Assembly (NCBI GenBank): GCA_050084985.1
Contig: JBITNC010000001.1
Coordinates: 82,646,001 to 82,710,000, forward strand
Origin: Nageia nagi
Taxonomy: Eukaryota > Pinophyta
Direction of reading: 5' to 3'
Length of the DNA: 64,000 nt
Within the stretch, counting starts at the first letter, position 1; every line of letters starts with the position of its first letter. The translations under genes and the position numbers were made by a program. This document shows positions 1 to 13,259 of this stretch, in pieces. Under the pieces are notes generated by a model, which saw only the letters and a list, made by a program, of their open reading frames with translations, was not told where the DNA came from and searched no databases.

Positions 1-1370
1 AGGGAACTACAGATGAGATAAGATGACACAAGATATGTATGGACATACAATGATGTTAATGATACGATGCAACACAAGAAATGGAAAATAATATCTTGTC
101 TCTTCTAGGTATATAAGGTACCAACTTCCATGCATGTACATGACTGTACATGCTCTATTGGGGATTCGAGAGATCATGTCCAATGGTTAACCCTAAAGGA
201 GGACCAATCTTGATACCAAATGATATGAACAATGCAAATGATGAAATGTGATAACAAGTGCATGAATGAAGAAGAACATGACACAAGATGGTTAGGATAT
301 GAATTTTACATACTTAGGCTTTGTCTTAAGAGTCATATGTTATATGTGTCATTAGTTAAGGCTTGGTATTATTTAAGTTATTTCTAGGTTGTGTTCATAT
401 TATTGGGTCTTATTCAGTGGAAAGTCATTCAAAACTATCATTTTGTTATAAGGTAGTTGTTGTTTGTACAAAGTCATATCAGTCGTGTTCGGGTGAAGTT
501 TATAAGTCATATGCTGAGAAGATTTCATTCACTAAAAGTTGGCTAAGTCATTTCTAGGAAGTATTGTATAGAGTCTATGTATTTGTCTAAGTCAAATTCA
601 AGCCCTATTATGAGTTTGGTTGGTTATTCTTAGGTCCAATATAGTCCAAGGATTATTTCTAAGAATTATTGTATACATGTGTTAATTTTAGGTTAAGTCA
701 TGTAGCAAGAAATTATATAAGATTTGAGGTAAATAGGACCCATGAAATTCTAATGATGATGTTGTACTTTTTGGTAAAAATCAACGGGTGCTAGATGCCT
801 TCATCATCAGGTAGTCTAAAAGGTCTTCATGGTGGGAGATGTCCACAACTCTATATTCAACAATCCCTACCAATTTTGAATGATAACATCACACTTTTTA
901 GGACAAATTAACGAGTGATAAGTTCCACAAGTATTTTAGAATTCAACAATGATTACCAAGGCATAACAATATTTGCCAAGGAAAAATAAATACTATAAGA
1001 GAAGATGAACACCCAGGTATAATTAATCAAGAGTGTATGACCCTCAAGACTATTAATGTGTCAATTGAAACTCATTTCCACATGGTAGTAGTAGTTCACT
1101 CTCAAGTTTGAATGGTTACATCTTCCTTCATCCTTATAGTAGTCAACACTAGGACTATAGATAGAAATATTTAATGGTTACAGAGAGTTAGATGCTCATT
1201 GACTATTGAGATAGCTATATTGTACTTAAAAAGATGGTAGACAATACCTCATAAATTCAAAATAGTTCTAGATGGACCATGGTCAAAGATAAAAGTGACG
1301 GATTGCGGTTGGATAGGTACAAAGATGGAGCATTAGGAGCATGCTCCATATTCAATTGCAATTATAGATC
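1..1370. other. AT-rich stretch without a recognised gene
   Basis: No open frame here carries a domain I recognise; the longest open frame (363-557, plus) is low-complexity and has no supporting context. The sequence is probably old transposon debris, because it runs straight into the LTR-like repeat that starts near 1,371. I see nothing else in it. Confidence 0.5.
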
Positions 1371-1905
1371 CTCCTATACATATTGTAAATATTTGGATTT
1401 ATTTTGTTCTTAGTCAAATAAGTAGTTAAATATATTAATGGTGAACAACCACCCATTGTAAATATAATGTTATAAATAGTGGATTATTAGAAATCCAAAA
1501 GGTCTGACATTTTATCAAAGTTGCCCATTGTATGAACTATTTTTATATATAATAATGCAATATTATGGTATTTTTCCCTTTGAATTTTGTGGTTGTTATC
1601 TTATTTTGTAATTATTATGTATGAATCTTTATCTAAAGTTGTGGTTGTGTGTTGTAATTACGAGACCCCAAGAGTGGGGTAGTTGATCTATCTTTAGTCT
1701 TATTTATGGATTACTACCTATGCAATGATGCTCGATCTAATTAGTTTAATTTTTTATGTTATGTGAATTTTCATATTTATTAGTTTAGGTTTTTATCTCT
1801 TTCATGTTACTTTTTACCTCTTTTCATATATAGGAAATGATCTGTAACCTAGAGATTGAGTAGAAAACCCCATAAGCACATTATTCAACACATTATGCTC
1901 ATTTA
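1371..1905 (+). repeat. LTR-like repeat, left copy (inverted to 5765-6273)
   Basis: Read on the minus strand, this stretch matches 5,765-6,273 read on the plus strand over most of its length. Shared blocks are ggggttttctactcaat, cttggggtctcg, aatgtc..accttttgga and tggttgt.caccatta. On the plus strand a TATA-like tataaatag lies near 1,471, so the repeat is probably an LTR oriented rightward, opposite to the gypsy pol beside it. Its outer 60 bases match 14,970-15,035, the continuation of the right copy beyond element A. No complete TG...CA ends could be fixed. Confidence 0.65.
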
Positions 1906-3080
1906 AGAACCCTACTAGAATGAGCAAGAATGACACCTAAAGAAAAATTGATCACCAAAATGTAAAGGTAAAAAGGAATACCATCCCTAAGAGGGGTTAG
2001 GATAGGGGGAGTGGTGGGATAGTGTTTAATGACATTTAAATCTTGTTGGCACTTCTCATTCCACTCAAACAACACACCCTTCTTCAAGAGCTCATTAAAG
2101 AGATGACACTTTGCTAAAATATGGGCTATAAATTGATGAATGGCTTGGATTTTACCTTGAAGGCTCCTTAAGGTTTTACAATCATGGGGAGGAGGCATAT
2201 CAATAATAGCCTTGATCATTTTAGGGTCATTCTTAATGCCTCACTTAAATATGATGAAACCTAGAAGCTTACCTAATGTGACACCAAAAATACACTTCTT
2301 AGTGTTTAACTTAACATTATGCTCAAGGAGATGATGAAATACCTTATGAAGAACATATAAATGTCCTTCACATGTCTTGTACTTGGCTAAAATATCATCA
2401 ACATAATATTTGATGATATCATAGATCATGTCATGAAAGATGTAAGTCATGGCTCTTTGATAGATAGCTCCAGTTTTCTTGAGATCAAAAGGTATGACTC
2501 GATATTAATAGGACCCCCAAGGGGTGGAGAAATTTGTTTTATGCTAATCATCAAGGTTTACCCAAATTTGCTTATAGCCTAAAAAATCATCAATAAGAGA
2601 TAACATCTCATACCTTCTAGTATTGTCAAATAAGATATCGATGTTGGGTAGGGGGAAATCATCCTTAGGACATGCCTTGTTAAGATCATGAAGATATATG
2701 CAAATATAGATATGACCATCAAATCAATTAATGGGAACTATATTGGAAACCTAATTTGTATAATCAATATACTTGATGAAGTGAGCCTTCAAAAGCTTTT
2801 GAAGCTCATACTTGATCAAAAGATACTTGATTGGATTGAATTTTCTAAGTTTTTGCTTGATCAATTTAGCACTAGGATAAGTTACGATGTTATGCACCAC
2901 CAAGTTAGGATATAGACCTAGCATGTCATTGTAACTAAAAGAAAAAAGTTCAAAACACTCAACTAAGATGAAATTAGGTAATTCATGCTCAGACTCATTT
3001 AGAACATCACCAACATATATGATCTTAGGATTCTTAGGGTCATCACTAATATCGATCTTGATTGGGCCCTCAAAATGCAT
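1899..3080 (-). pseudogene. Ty3/gypsy reverse transcriptase/RNase H remnant
   Basis: This is a decayed gypsy pol core on the minus strand. Read from 3,080 leftward it shows the upstream motif FSYNDMLGLYPNLVVHNI, then ELQKLLKAHFIKYI, then after stops and frame changes HDLNKACPKDDFPLP, and the catalytic box YYVDDILAK near 2,390-2,420. RT connection motifs follow (KLLGFII, LRSLQGKIQ, FNELLKKGVLFEWNEKCQ) and the start of RNase H, which ends abruptly near 1,899. In the family this enzyme copies element RNA into DNA. The YVDD residues survive, but several stops make it non-functional. No integrase was found to the left, where the LTR-like repeat begins at once. Confidence 0.85.
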
Positions 3081-4340
3081 GTGGGATCTTCTTCAAGTTC
3101 CTTAAGGATGAGAATATATGAGTAATCATCTTTGATGTGATCAAAAGTGGATGATATAAAACTTGAAAAGGATGCTTCATTAAAGGATCAATGAGAAGGA
3201 AAATAAACATCACATGGTGAAAAGAAACCTGATGGTGATAAGGCAAAATTTATAGATTTAGGATCAATAGAAATAAAGAATCACCATCAAGGGGGTGATA
3301 AAAAGAATCAAGCTTATGGATGAAAACCATATTTATAGAAATAATCATATTTGAGGATAAGGGACCATTAAAGAAATCCAAAGGAATAGAACAATCTAAC
3401 AAGATATGACTAGAAGGGAAAAATGAAGGTTAATATCATCAACATCAAAAGGATGATCATGAATGCCAAGGTTAGCAAATTCCTCTTCAAGTACGAAAGA
3501 TTTATGGCCCTTTAAACCAAGGCCCTACTTTTCATGACTAGGTTGAAAAGTGGTTTGGAAGGCATGAACCATACCTTACTCAAACTTGCCTAATCCATAA
3601 CCTTGCCATTTACAATACTCAAAATATCATTGAATAAACTAAGGAGATGAAAAGTAATTGACTTTAGTATAAAAACTCTATTTCAAAGGATGGTCAAAAG
3701 GGACATCAAATGGAGAATCAACACTAGCATAAATGAAAAATGATTTCTTGGGACTTTGGCCTAAAGGAATCATAGACCTAAGAGTGATGGTGGTATCTTG
3801 AGGTGGACCAACATCCCAAACTGACTTGGTGTTACATGATACATCATCAATTTGATATTCCCCTAGACCAAGGTTAGCATATTGCACCAAAATAGGGTAA
3901 GGAGTAGAATCATCTTCATCATTATCCTTATCCTAGGTGACATGATCAAATGCATAAGCATGACACTCTTCCTTCTAGGAAGGTCAAAGTGGCATATTCA
4001 ATGATTGATAAAGGTCACAAGGTGGGGGAACTTGATTATATGATTGAGGTTCAGTGGGCTTAGGTTGATAATTCTTAATCTAAGGCCTCAAACTTGATGA
4101 CTACGATGATGAAGACTTGATGGAAGATTCACCATGTGGATGTGTAGGTTGAGGTACATCTAATGGAGGTGATTATGATGAAGGTTGTGACCTAAGAGAT
4201 TGATCAGGATGAGGATACAAGGATTGAGGACCTTATGAACTAGATGATGCTTGATTAGGATTATTGTTCACAAGGATAGTGATGGGCAATAAACTCAAGA
4301 TAGAAAATGGATCAATAGCTTAAATAAGGTTTCAATGGTT
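3081..4340 (-). pseudogene. Spacer between gypsy protease and RT
   Basis: This is the linker that normally separates protease and RT in this gypsy lineage. One open piece (3,678-3,890, minus) reads VQYANLGLGEYQIDDVSCNT and is acidic to neutral with no catalytic motif. Stops are frequent. It is assigned only by its position between the protease and RT remnants on the same strand. Confidence 0.45.
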
Positions 4341-4720
4341 GAAGGGATTAGAATACACTAGAATGCAATGAATCTTACCACCATACAAATACTTGAAGCA
4401 ACCATTATTCAAGGAGGAGACACCCTCCATCTCATCAATCCAAGGTCAGACCAAAATAATATTATACTACATCTCACCGTCAACAACATGACAAGGTGTA
4501 GGAACTAATCTCACTTAAACCTTCATAGGAATGATAACTACTCCTAAGGTGGTAGACAATGTATTATTGAATGCCTTGATGGCCAAAGTAGGGGAACTCA
4601 AATAAGACATGGGGATACCAAGATTCTAAAGCATTTTTGTAGATACCACATTGATAGTTGACCCTTCATTAATCATGACTCTCTGAACTCCCTTTCCATC
4701 GATGTATGCAATAATGCAAA
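4341..4720 (-). pseudogene. Ty3/gypsy aspartic protease remnant
   Basis: The minus-strand translation gives RVMINEGSTINVVSTKML near 4,610-4,690, the flap-side strand pattern of retroviral-type aspartic proteases, and further on a PWIDEMEGVSSL block that corresponds to the usual ILG-R-PWI motif. The family enzyme cuts the gag-pol polyprotein and needs Asp in D-S/T-G. Here Asn-Glu-Gly stands at that place, so the catalytic Asp appears lost, unless this lineage uses a shifted acid. In-frame stops confirm decay. Confidence 0.6.
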
Positions 4721-4964
4721 TAGATGGATGTTTCATAGATGACCTTCAGGTATGATATACCTCATCCATATAAAAAATGATAGAAGATCTCATATAATCT
4801 TTAACTATCACATAAAATTCCATAAATGCATTAGGACATTAATTATACAACTCAATCATCTTAAGTATGTTATTTAAGGTATCTTTGTGAGCCTTGGATT
4901 CTTACAACAAATCCCATAAGGATAACTTAGTAGGAGTTAAGTGAAATTGTTGCTCCAATTGATT

Positions 4965-5666
4965 CTAAATTGTAATATCTAGTCTAGAATATTGAGATGA
5001 AACTTGGATATTAACTAGTTGTGTGGGTTGTTGTGCTCTTGTGTCTCTAGAGGGAGGTTCCCTCTCACCTCCCCTCCCCATACAAGTGACAACATGAACT
5101 GGCTCAATACCCATTATACCAACAAACTCAATGAGTAAGAGGCCACCATGCATTACTTGTCTATATGTGGAGGCCATGGTACTTACTTGGTTTATGTTGG
5201 GAGCATGCCTTGGTAAAGGATTTTTATATACCCCTAAATCTCTATTGGGTTGGGCATGGGGTGCTCCTGTGGATGAATGACCATTATCAATCAATCTTTG
5301 AATAATGGATCTCAAATTTTAACACTTATTTCTTGCATGTCCTTATTGATGATGGAAGGCATAAAACTCATCTTCCCTATACCATTATGGTCATGCACCA
5401 TTAGGTTCATCTTGTATCATCTCAAGAAGCATAACTAATCTGGCATCTAGAATCTTCTTAAGTATATACTCAATAGGCTTCACTAATGGTGTTCGATTCC
5501 TTTGTTGTTGTTGTGGTTGTGTTGGTGGTCTAGGAGGTCTTGGTTGATTATTACCTTCATTACCTTGTTTACCTTGATTATATTGATTACCTTGATTAAA
5601 TTTCCCTTGATCTTGTTGTTGGTATTGGTTCCTTGGTTGATTATTCCTTTGTCTAGGTAGTTTCAA
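4965..5666 (-). pseudogene. Ty3/gypsy gag C-terminal remnant
   Basis: Two minus-strand open pieces form the C-terminal part of a gag protein. The first (5,391-5,666) is Gln/Asn/Gly-rich (QQQDQGKFNQGNQYNQGKQG), then proline-rich. The second begins with RSIIQRLIDNG, and the translation just before it reads YAFHHQ.GHARNKC, the C-x2-H-x4-H-x4-C-like linker typical of this lineage. The same block recurs at 27,126-27,392 (IQDLIDNG) and in element B (CKYHQTKGHTTNGC). The N-terminal gag core is missing: only about 100 bases separate this piece from the LTR-like repeat. Confidence 0.7.
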
Positions 5667-5764
5667 AATAGGTTATGCTTGATTAATTACATATGTAACT
5701 GTTGATCAATATAATGTGACCTCAAGGGTTTGGTCTAGTTGAGTTCTCCATTTATTACAATAGT

Positions 5765-6273
5765 AGGGTCCTTAAAAGAGAAGAAAGTAGTGGGATAGTA
5801 TGCTCGTTGGGGTTTTCTACTCAATTTCTAGATTATAGGTTGATTCCTATCTATAGTAAAGGTTAAAAGTAATTGGAAAGGGATAAAGAGATAAGAGTAA
5901 TAGGAAAGAGATAAATAAGCAAAATGCAAAGAGTAAAATAGGTCTAACTTGCCCAAACATCACCGCTTAGCTAGCAATCCATAGCCAAGAATAGGAATAA
6001 AAGACTATCTTACTCTTGGGGTCTCGCAATCACAATACATAGCCTCAACTTAAGATAATACTTCATGCATAACATTTACAAAATATAATAAACAACCATG
6101 AACTATGAAGGAAAAGGCATCATTGCATTGTATTATCACACATGAAATCATTTCATACACTAGGCAAATTTTCTAGAATGTCTAACCTTTTGGACCTCAA
6201 ACAGTCCAATATTTATATGTATAACTTTACAACTAGGTGGTTGTCCACCATTACTGCACCTAATTACTCTACT
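5765..6273 (-). repeat. LTR-like repeat, right copy, interrupted by element A
   Basis: This is the inverted partner of 1,371-1,905, with about 450 bases of clear similarity. By the TATA-like box on the minus strand it is probably an LTR oriented leftward, which agrees with the direction of the gypsy pol to its left. The copy stops at 6,273, where element A begins with tgtagacacc, and resumes at 14,970. Confidence 0.65.
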
Positions 6274-7248
6274 TGTAGACACCTCAAAATCATTTGCTCA
6301 TCTATCCTATGCAATTCATGATGATTCAACTTATTTTGTAGTTCTTTATGATCCCATCAACCATTCATCTTATTTTGATCCCATTCACACAATCAATTTA
6401 GGTAACTTGAGCCTTTGTTACCACTTTGTGACCTTAGACCCTGACCAGCCCATTGGCTAAACCTGTATAAAAGTTAATTCAAAATTTGAGTTCCCAATTC
6501 CTTCCATTGACTCTTGTAATGAAAAATTGATGACTTACTTTTGTCCGTGTGCACTTTGAACTATCCATTTGAGCTTTTGGCCAAAATTCTCTCACTTGGA
6601 ACCATACCATTCACTTCCAAAGCAACAAAAAGTGGATTCTTGTCCTCTTCTTGTAAGGGAACCTTGGGTAACATATTCTTGTCCTTTTTTTATGGATCTA
6701 ATGATTATTTTCAATTTTTTTGTATGATATTGAGGAGGCATCAAAAGGATACTAATCATAAATATCTTTTTTTGTGTTTTTTATAATTTGTTTTGGTGCA
6801 TGGTTACATACTAGTTATTTTAGGCTAGTCCCTTGTGGATTTAGGCTAGGATAATCTAGTTTGTTTTCTACTTATTGATCTAGTTTAATATTAATATAAC
6901 TTGCATTATAAGCATCATTCCATTTTCATTTTCCTTGTTGATTCAAGGTGGGGGGGCTTACAAGATCATTAGCTCTCTTTGCATGGTCCTAGGGTCCTAA
7001 GGACCTAGGACTTAGAAGCCTCCTTATTTCTTCTATTGATAGGTTATCTGAGGTTATGGGTATTGCACAAGGAAAACTTAAAATACTCTAAACCCTATCC
7101 CCTCCTCATTTTGTTCATTTTTATCATTAATCTAACCATATTTTCAAGCAATATTTTATACATTGCAAAATAGGTCCTTTCTAGAGGGGAGGGATCCCTA
7201 GTGTGGGGTCTTCCATTCATGATAGTTTATAATCTCTGAGGGTTTATA
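6274..7248 (+). repeat. Element A 5' LTR
   Basis: It is about 975 bases and starts tgtagacacctcaaaatcat, matching 13,961-14,969 in the same orientation and 20,029-21,034 in the opposite one. The end has decayed from ttaca to ttata. No convincing primer binding site follows. Confidence 0.8.
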
Positions 7249-9590
7249 AGGATGGGAAGAGCTTAAGCCTATCAATATTATCCATATTCATCCTTTTCAT
7301 TCCTAATCTCTTGTTATTTTTGTTTCCTTTTGTTATGTTTTTTTTCCTATATTCTTATGTTCATCGTTTCTCTTGTTTCTCTTTTATTTTTCCATCTATC
7401 TTGAATAAGGGGATGGTGCCTTACATGTAGGTCCTTATCTTCCTCTCAAGTGTTGTATCACTTTGAGTCTCTCACCCTATTTATTATTTTGAATCACCTC
7501 ATCATGAGTCAATACTTAATCCTATCCCTCTTTTTGTAGTTTTGCACTCTTGCATGCTATGGGGTAGGACCATAGTCACTCAAATCCTCAACACCTTGCA
7601 TCCTGTTCTTCTTATTTACATATTTTTATTTATCTCATCATTTATATTGGTTATGATCATTGGTATTAATTTGAGTCCTCCTCTAGGGTTAACCATTGGA
7701 CATTATCTCTTGAATCCCCAATAGAGCAAGTATAGTCATGTACATGCATGGAAATTGGTCCCTTATGCTCCTAGAAGAGTTTAATTATCATTTTGTTACT
7801 TCTTATCTTGAATCATATCATGAATATTATTGTATTTCCATTTGCGCATCTTGTCATCTTGTCCCATACATGGTTCCTAATGAGGACACAACCACTTGGG
7901 TCATAGCTACTTTGGGTTGCCTTCCATCATTCCCTTGGGTTTCATCATAGGCTATGACTATCATGGTTTTTGAGTGAAATCCTTATGTTGTAGATGACTT
8001 GAAACATGTTTTGACTTCCTTCGATGTCATTTACTTTGTCTTATTGATTGGAATTGTTGCTATTTTTTTGCTTGTATTTTTCACGCCTTATCATTTTTGT
8101 TACTCATATTTTGGTACTTGTCACTTTATTTATTATTGATCTTCATGTTTGTAACTTCTATTCTTTCAATTTTATCTATTTTCCTTATTTTGTTACTAAT
8201 CCTATGTCATTGCTTCATTCTATGTGGTGCCTTGGTATGTATGCATGCAAACATAATCAATTATTATTCATTTTTCAAACTTCATCGATTATGTCCTTTT
8301 TATGTCATTTTCAATGTCCCCATCCAATTTCATTGCATTTCATAGCCGCTTGTTGCAATTTCAAATTTTATGGATGTAGGTCCTGAATTTTGACCCCAAT
8401 GAAAATTAGCTATTTGATTTATATTTTTGATGAATCATGTGATCTTTATTTTTAGATCTATCTTCTCCTTGCTCTCCACCATTATAAATGTAGTTGCCAT
8501 GTCAAGTTTGAAGTCTATAGCTCACCATTTTTCATCTTTTTGAAAGCCATATTTAGGGCTACTTGGAATGACACCTCTTCAATGCTAAATGAAAGGAGTC
8601 ACAAGTTGATAAGTTACCTTTGATTTTGACTTCATAAATAGGTCAAATGGAATCTATTTTTTGAACTATTTGATCCTTTATTTAGATTTTTCAATCATCT
8701 ATTGTATCATCCATCCTATTTGTTCAATCATCAATGTGGTCATTTATTATTGTTTGTCAAATTTCATAATTTTTTACTTTTCATTTGGTTTTAGTTTTGG
8801 TCCAATTATGTTGCATCATGGTAGAGTTTTGATCATGTTTATCATTATGTTCATTATGATTAATATAAATCAAGTATTTTGGGGAGTATCTTTTGACATG
8901 CTCTTACCTCTTTTTATGTGCTATCTTTGCAAAATTTGATAGCATTTTGGTAACATTTCAGCTTGTTTTTCTTGCTTTTATGTTATCTATCATCATAGAT
9001 TGTTTCCTTTTTCATTTTATCATATTTTTACACTTTGTTATCATTATTTATTTATCTTCTTTAATGTTGTTGTACCTTTTTATGTTGTCATCTTTTGTGT
9101 GTTCGTTATTATGTTCATTCAATTTTGTTAATCTTTTACATTTGTTTCTTGTATCATCATTTGTTGTTTTACAATCATTTGTGTCTATTTTCCATGTGAT
9201 CATATGTATTCATTTCCTTTTGTGTGTTTAAGAATACAAGTTCATTAACCATGTGATGCGATTAACCATACAAGTTCATTTTATGTTCATTTCACATCCA
9301 TTTTTGGTTGTCTTTTTATTGTGCAATCATTTAATGTTCATATAGAGCTCACTTTCAATTTGTATCATTCATCCATTATTCATAAACATAATATCATATC
9401 ATTAAATGCATACATCATACCATAGTAAATCCATCATAAGCATCATATCGCATCTCATATACACAATAGTGTGCATCCATACATACATAAATAATAGTGC
9501 TTACATATAGAAACCATCGTAATGTATCATATAACATAAAAAATATATGTGTACATCATATACTTATATATACAAAAATAGGCCTACATA
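7249..9590. other. T-rich non-coding interior of element A
   Basis: The plus strand is strongly T-rich, producing hydrophobic open frames (for example 8,048-8,386 and 8,893-9,231) full of Phe, Leu and Ile. These are compositional artefacts: no motif, no start context and no homologue I recognise. Runs of cat/atacat repeats occupy 9,360-9,560. Confidence 0.55.
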
Positions 9591-10389
9591 GGTGCCTAGA
9601 AAAACCCTCATGATCAAAACTAGTGGTCTTTGTGCCCCTGTTGGTCAATCCTATCTGTGGGAGGTGAGCATCTCACCTAACCCCTCCCCCTCACCTACCT
9701 TTGGTGGCCCTAATGGCTCTTCTAGTGTTTGGGGGATCCTGAATACCTCGCTATATGGCTCAACCCTAGTAGATTAGCTACTGCTAGGCCATTGCATGCT
9801 CTATTTAGTGATTGTGGTCCTATTCTTACTCTACGTGCGTGACAAGATCCTATCGCTAGACATGGGCTTAATCATTGTGATCCCTATAGTCATGAGTTGG
9901 CCATGAAATACCAACACCCTCATTGCCTCCCTTTTCGATGAATCTAGTTCAATCTAGTATATGTGTGGGGCTATCACAACCCCCTCTATCTATATCCCCC
10001 TCTCGATAGTATCTCATCTCTACCCTATGGGTATGACTACACTATCCTCCTCTGCTAACGTACCCATCTCTATGCATGGTATTTGCATCCTCATTGTAGC
10101 TGCTAGCAATGCTATATGTCATCAACCCTCTACTAGGGTTGCAACTAACTATGCCTATAGGTTATCCACCTATGCTTGTAGTACATCTCCTCATGCCTTG
10201 GTGGCATCCCTCTATGTGACTATAGACTCTTGCTTTGTAGTGATTATGTACCTCTGATGTAGGGTGGTATCATGCTCATCCAATGCTTGACCTTGCTCAA
10301 TTGTGATCCTAGCCTCCTAGGCCTCCTGCTCTCTATCTAGAGCTCTCATCACCTTCTTGAAAGTTTCTTGATCAAATGGCTCATCATCT

Positions 10390-11565
10390 CCATTGCTACC
10401 CATCCTTGGTAGTAGAGGCACTCCTCCTACCTATCGTGCCCCTGCAACATTGTGTCTTGCTATGGTAGCCTATGTGATCATTATGCCCTACCCTACTTCT
10501 ACCCTTGCTCCTTCTTATCTAATGGCCCATGGTGGAGGTGTTGCTTGTAGCACCCCATTGACGACTACCCTCTCCCTCTAAGGTGCCCACCATGCATCAT
10601 AATTAGCCGTAGTACTAGCATCATCCACATTCAATATCACCATCATCACATTAGGAGCTATGTTTGGCTCTATGTAGTGCCTTTAGGGCATATCCCCTTA
10701 TGCCTCAACTCTCCTATAGAGCTCCAACTCTAGTGGCATGTCCTATTTAATCTCATGCTACTGAGTCACCCTCTCAAATATGTATACCTCAATGTCTCAA
10801 GGTCTCTTCTTGAATTGATCATAGGATCAATGCACTCATGCCAATTGCTCATCCTCCTTAGTCCACTTAGAACCTCCTTGCTAGGGCCTAAAGATGTCAT
10901 CCTCATCCCATAGATTGGCCTACATACTATAGTTCCATGCATATATGCCCTCGTATGGTTTCCTCTTTGATGACTCATGCTCTTTGGCCCATTGGAGGGC
11001 ATATGGTAACTCTCATCTTACCATGAGAACCTATGGATCCACTTATGAGATGTTATGTATGTCATAAGGAAAGCTTTAGGGTCATGCCACCTACATGTGC
11101 TCCCACATCCAGATCTAAATCAATATGGATCCTATGATCTTGACTCTCCCTCTTTTCCTGTCTACCAACTATCTATATGTATACTATAGTATGGTTGGTG
11201 CCCATGCGTAGACTGCCACATCCTTGACCATGTATCTAACTATGTTTAGCATATTCTAGGGGATCGTTTCCCATTGGTATCTAGAAGCAATAATAAGTTG
11301 ATCACTAGCATGACGATTACCCTTTGGATCATCAGTAGACCTTCATAGGTAGCAATGTAGTCCACTCCATCATGTCTTGTGTTGATCATTTTCCATCCAT
11401 TGTATAACATCCTATGCATGGTATGGCTTCTTGAAGAAGCTACAGTTAGCATCTTACCCTCGATGGGCACTCTATAGATATGATACATGTCCTCCAACTT
11501 GATCATCATATTACTAATTAAGAAGTGGAATGTGTTGCATTAGGCATCCCAATGCTCCATGAGGA
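10390..11565 (-). pseudogene. Plant mobile domain (PMD)-like pseudogene, antisense in element A
   Basis: On the minus strand, translation near 11,565-11,440 reads HWDA.CNTFHF followed by MMIKLEDMYHIYRVPIEGKM. This matches the core pattern of the plant mobile domain (aminotransferase-like), whose conserved region has a CNTFHF/GEM-T-LEDV-RLP-GK order. A further open piece (10,766-11,002) and a run rich in acidic residues and Gln toward 10,390 may be its C-terminal part. The domain is known from plant genes and from transposable elements, but its biochemistry is unclear to me. Many stops and frame changes show it is dead here. It lies antisense to the LTR direction of A and is richer in GC than its surroundings, which suggests a separate origin. 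Confidence 0.55.
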
Positions 11566-13259
11566 TTTATAGGTACACTTGGTCCATTGTGACTATCCTC
11601 AATCATGCTGCTAAAACCATGTCCACCATCTCAAGCCATATCTAGTATGCATCATCTAGCACTCTACATACATCCTTTAGGATTAGCTTGAACTTATGCT
11701 AGGTTTTCACCTGACACACATTCGGATAAGCCCTATGTTAGTCCTTTTGTTGTTTTCCATAAATATTCTATTATTATTTAATTAGTCCTCTCTATCATAA
11801 GTCAATTAGTGTTATTTTTGTATTTTCTAGTGTTGATTGATCAATTGTGTAAATTATGTGATCCATGTGTATCTTATCATGTGTTTTCTAGCATATGTTT
11901 TCCTTTTATTTCTAACTGATCTATAGTAACTTGACTAATTTAAAATTAGTCAACATCCTACAAGTCGACTAGTGAATTGATCAATTAGCTAGCTATTCAA
12001 TTTGTTGATTTGCCCCAGGTTAGTTGGGTACTAGCTGGTGGGCTCCCAACTAGCCCTTAAATTAGGATTGATTTGTAGCACATTGGCTAGCAAATTTGAA
12101 GCCAACTTGGGTTATTCCCTATTTTTCTCTTGTAAATTATTAATGTTTTTGGTCTTATATCCTAAATCTACTCTAGTGAAGTTGTTCTATGTTTCACTGT
12201 GATCATTTTGGTCCTAATTTTGTTGAATTCCATTGATTGATTTGCCTAAATGATGATGCTCTAGCCTAGGGTTTTCCTCCTATGTTTTTCTCATTTTTTA
12301 TTCATTTCACTTGTTAAAAACCACTTTAAGTTCCTTTTTCTTCTTTCGTGTGTGTGTGTGATCTTTCTAGTGATGCTTTCGAATTTGAATTTGGGTGAGT
12401 TTTTATGAACTTACCCACTTGTGCAGGTGGTCTCCTCCTCCTCCTCCTCCTCTAAGTAGGTCATGTGGTAGGTCTTATCCTCCACTTGCTACAACTACCA
12501 TCTATCTTGCTCTCTTGTAATAAACTCTATTGTACTCAAGAATGGGGTGGTCATACATCCATTCTCTCAAGTGCTAGTATAAAAAATGATAAGAAAGATT
12601 TGACTTTTTTATTTTTTATTTACTCTACCTACTATTCGATGCATCAGTTAGTTAGTCAATCCATCATTGGCCAACTAGTTCCAACTTATCTGCAGAAGGT
12701 CAGTTAGCCCTCTTTCTTCTATTCAAATTTCTCTCTTTATCCTCCTCACTCATCGATAGGCTAGATGGTTGATCCCCTCTTTTGAATCCTTCTACCATCT
12801 CCACACTTGAGGGGGATATCCTCCCTTCACCTCTTGTCTATCCTTTTTATCCTCTTTTATTGGGCAGCCCATTGGTGCAATTTATCCCACATTAGCCATG
12901 CACTTTTCCTTGGTTGAGTTATTATACTCAATGGTCACTCCTTATCTTTAGTTTTCTTAGTTTTCTCATTGCTAATGGGTAAAACCATCATCATTGCTAA
13001 TGAGGAAGCTAAGAAACCTTTTGTTCTGCATTCTCTTTTCTGTTCTTGGTCCCTCTTATGTGTACACACATTGCCCTGCTAAACACCCCTATATGATCGA
13101 TCCTATTTTTACATTTTGAGTGCATTTATCTCACGTTGTCCTTGATCTTGATTATTCTTATACTTTTTACATCCATCTTATTATCTTGCTTGGTCTCTTA
13201 TGCAGGCATTGCATGCCTGTGTGCTGTGATCTAATGCCTAGTAGGTCTGCATGCCTACA
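11566..13259. other. Non-coding interior of element A
   Basis: No gene was recognised. Low-complexity pieces include a (cct)n run near 12,431-12,453 and a gtgtgtgtgt run near 12,349. Tandem repeats begin near 13,260. Confidence 0.5.

Noticed and set aside
8048-9231. Several hydrophobic open frames resembling membrane proteins
   Set aside because: They follow from a T-rich strand; neighbouring frames overlap and show the same composition, with no motif or gene context.
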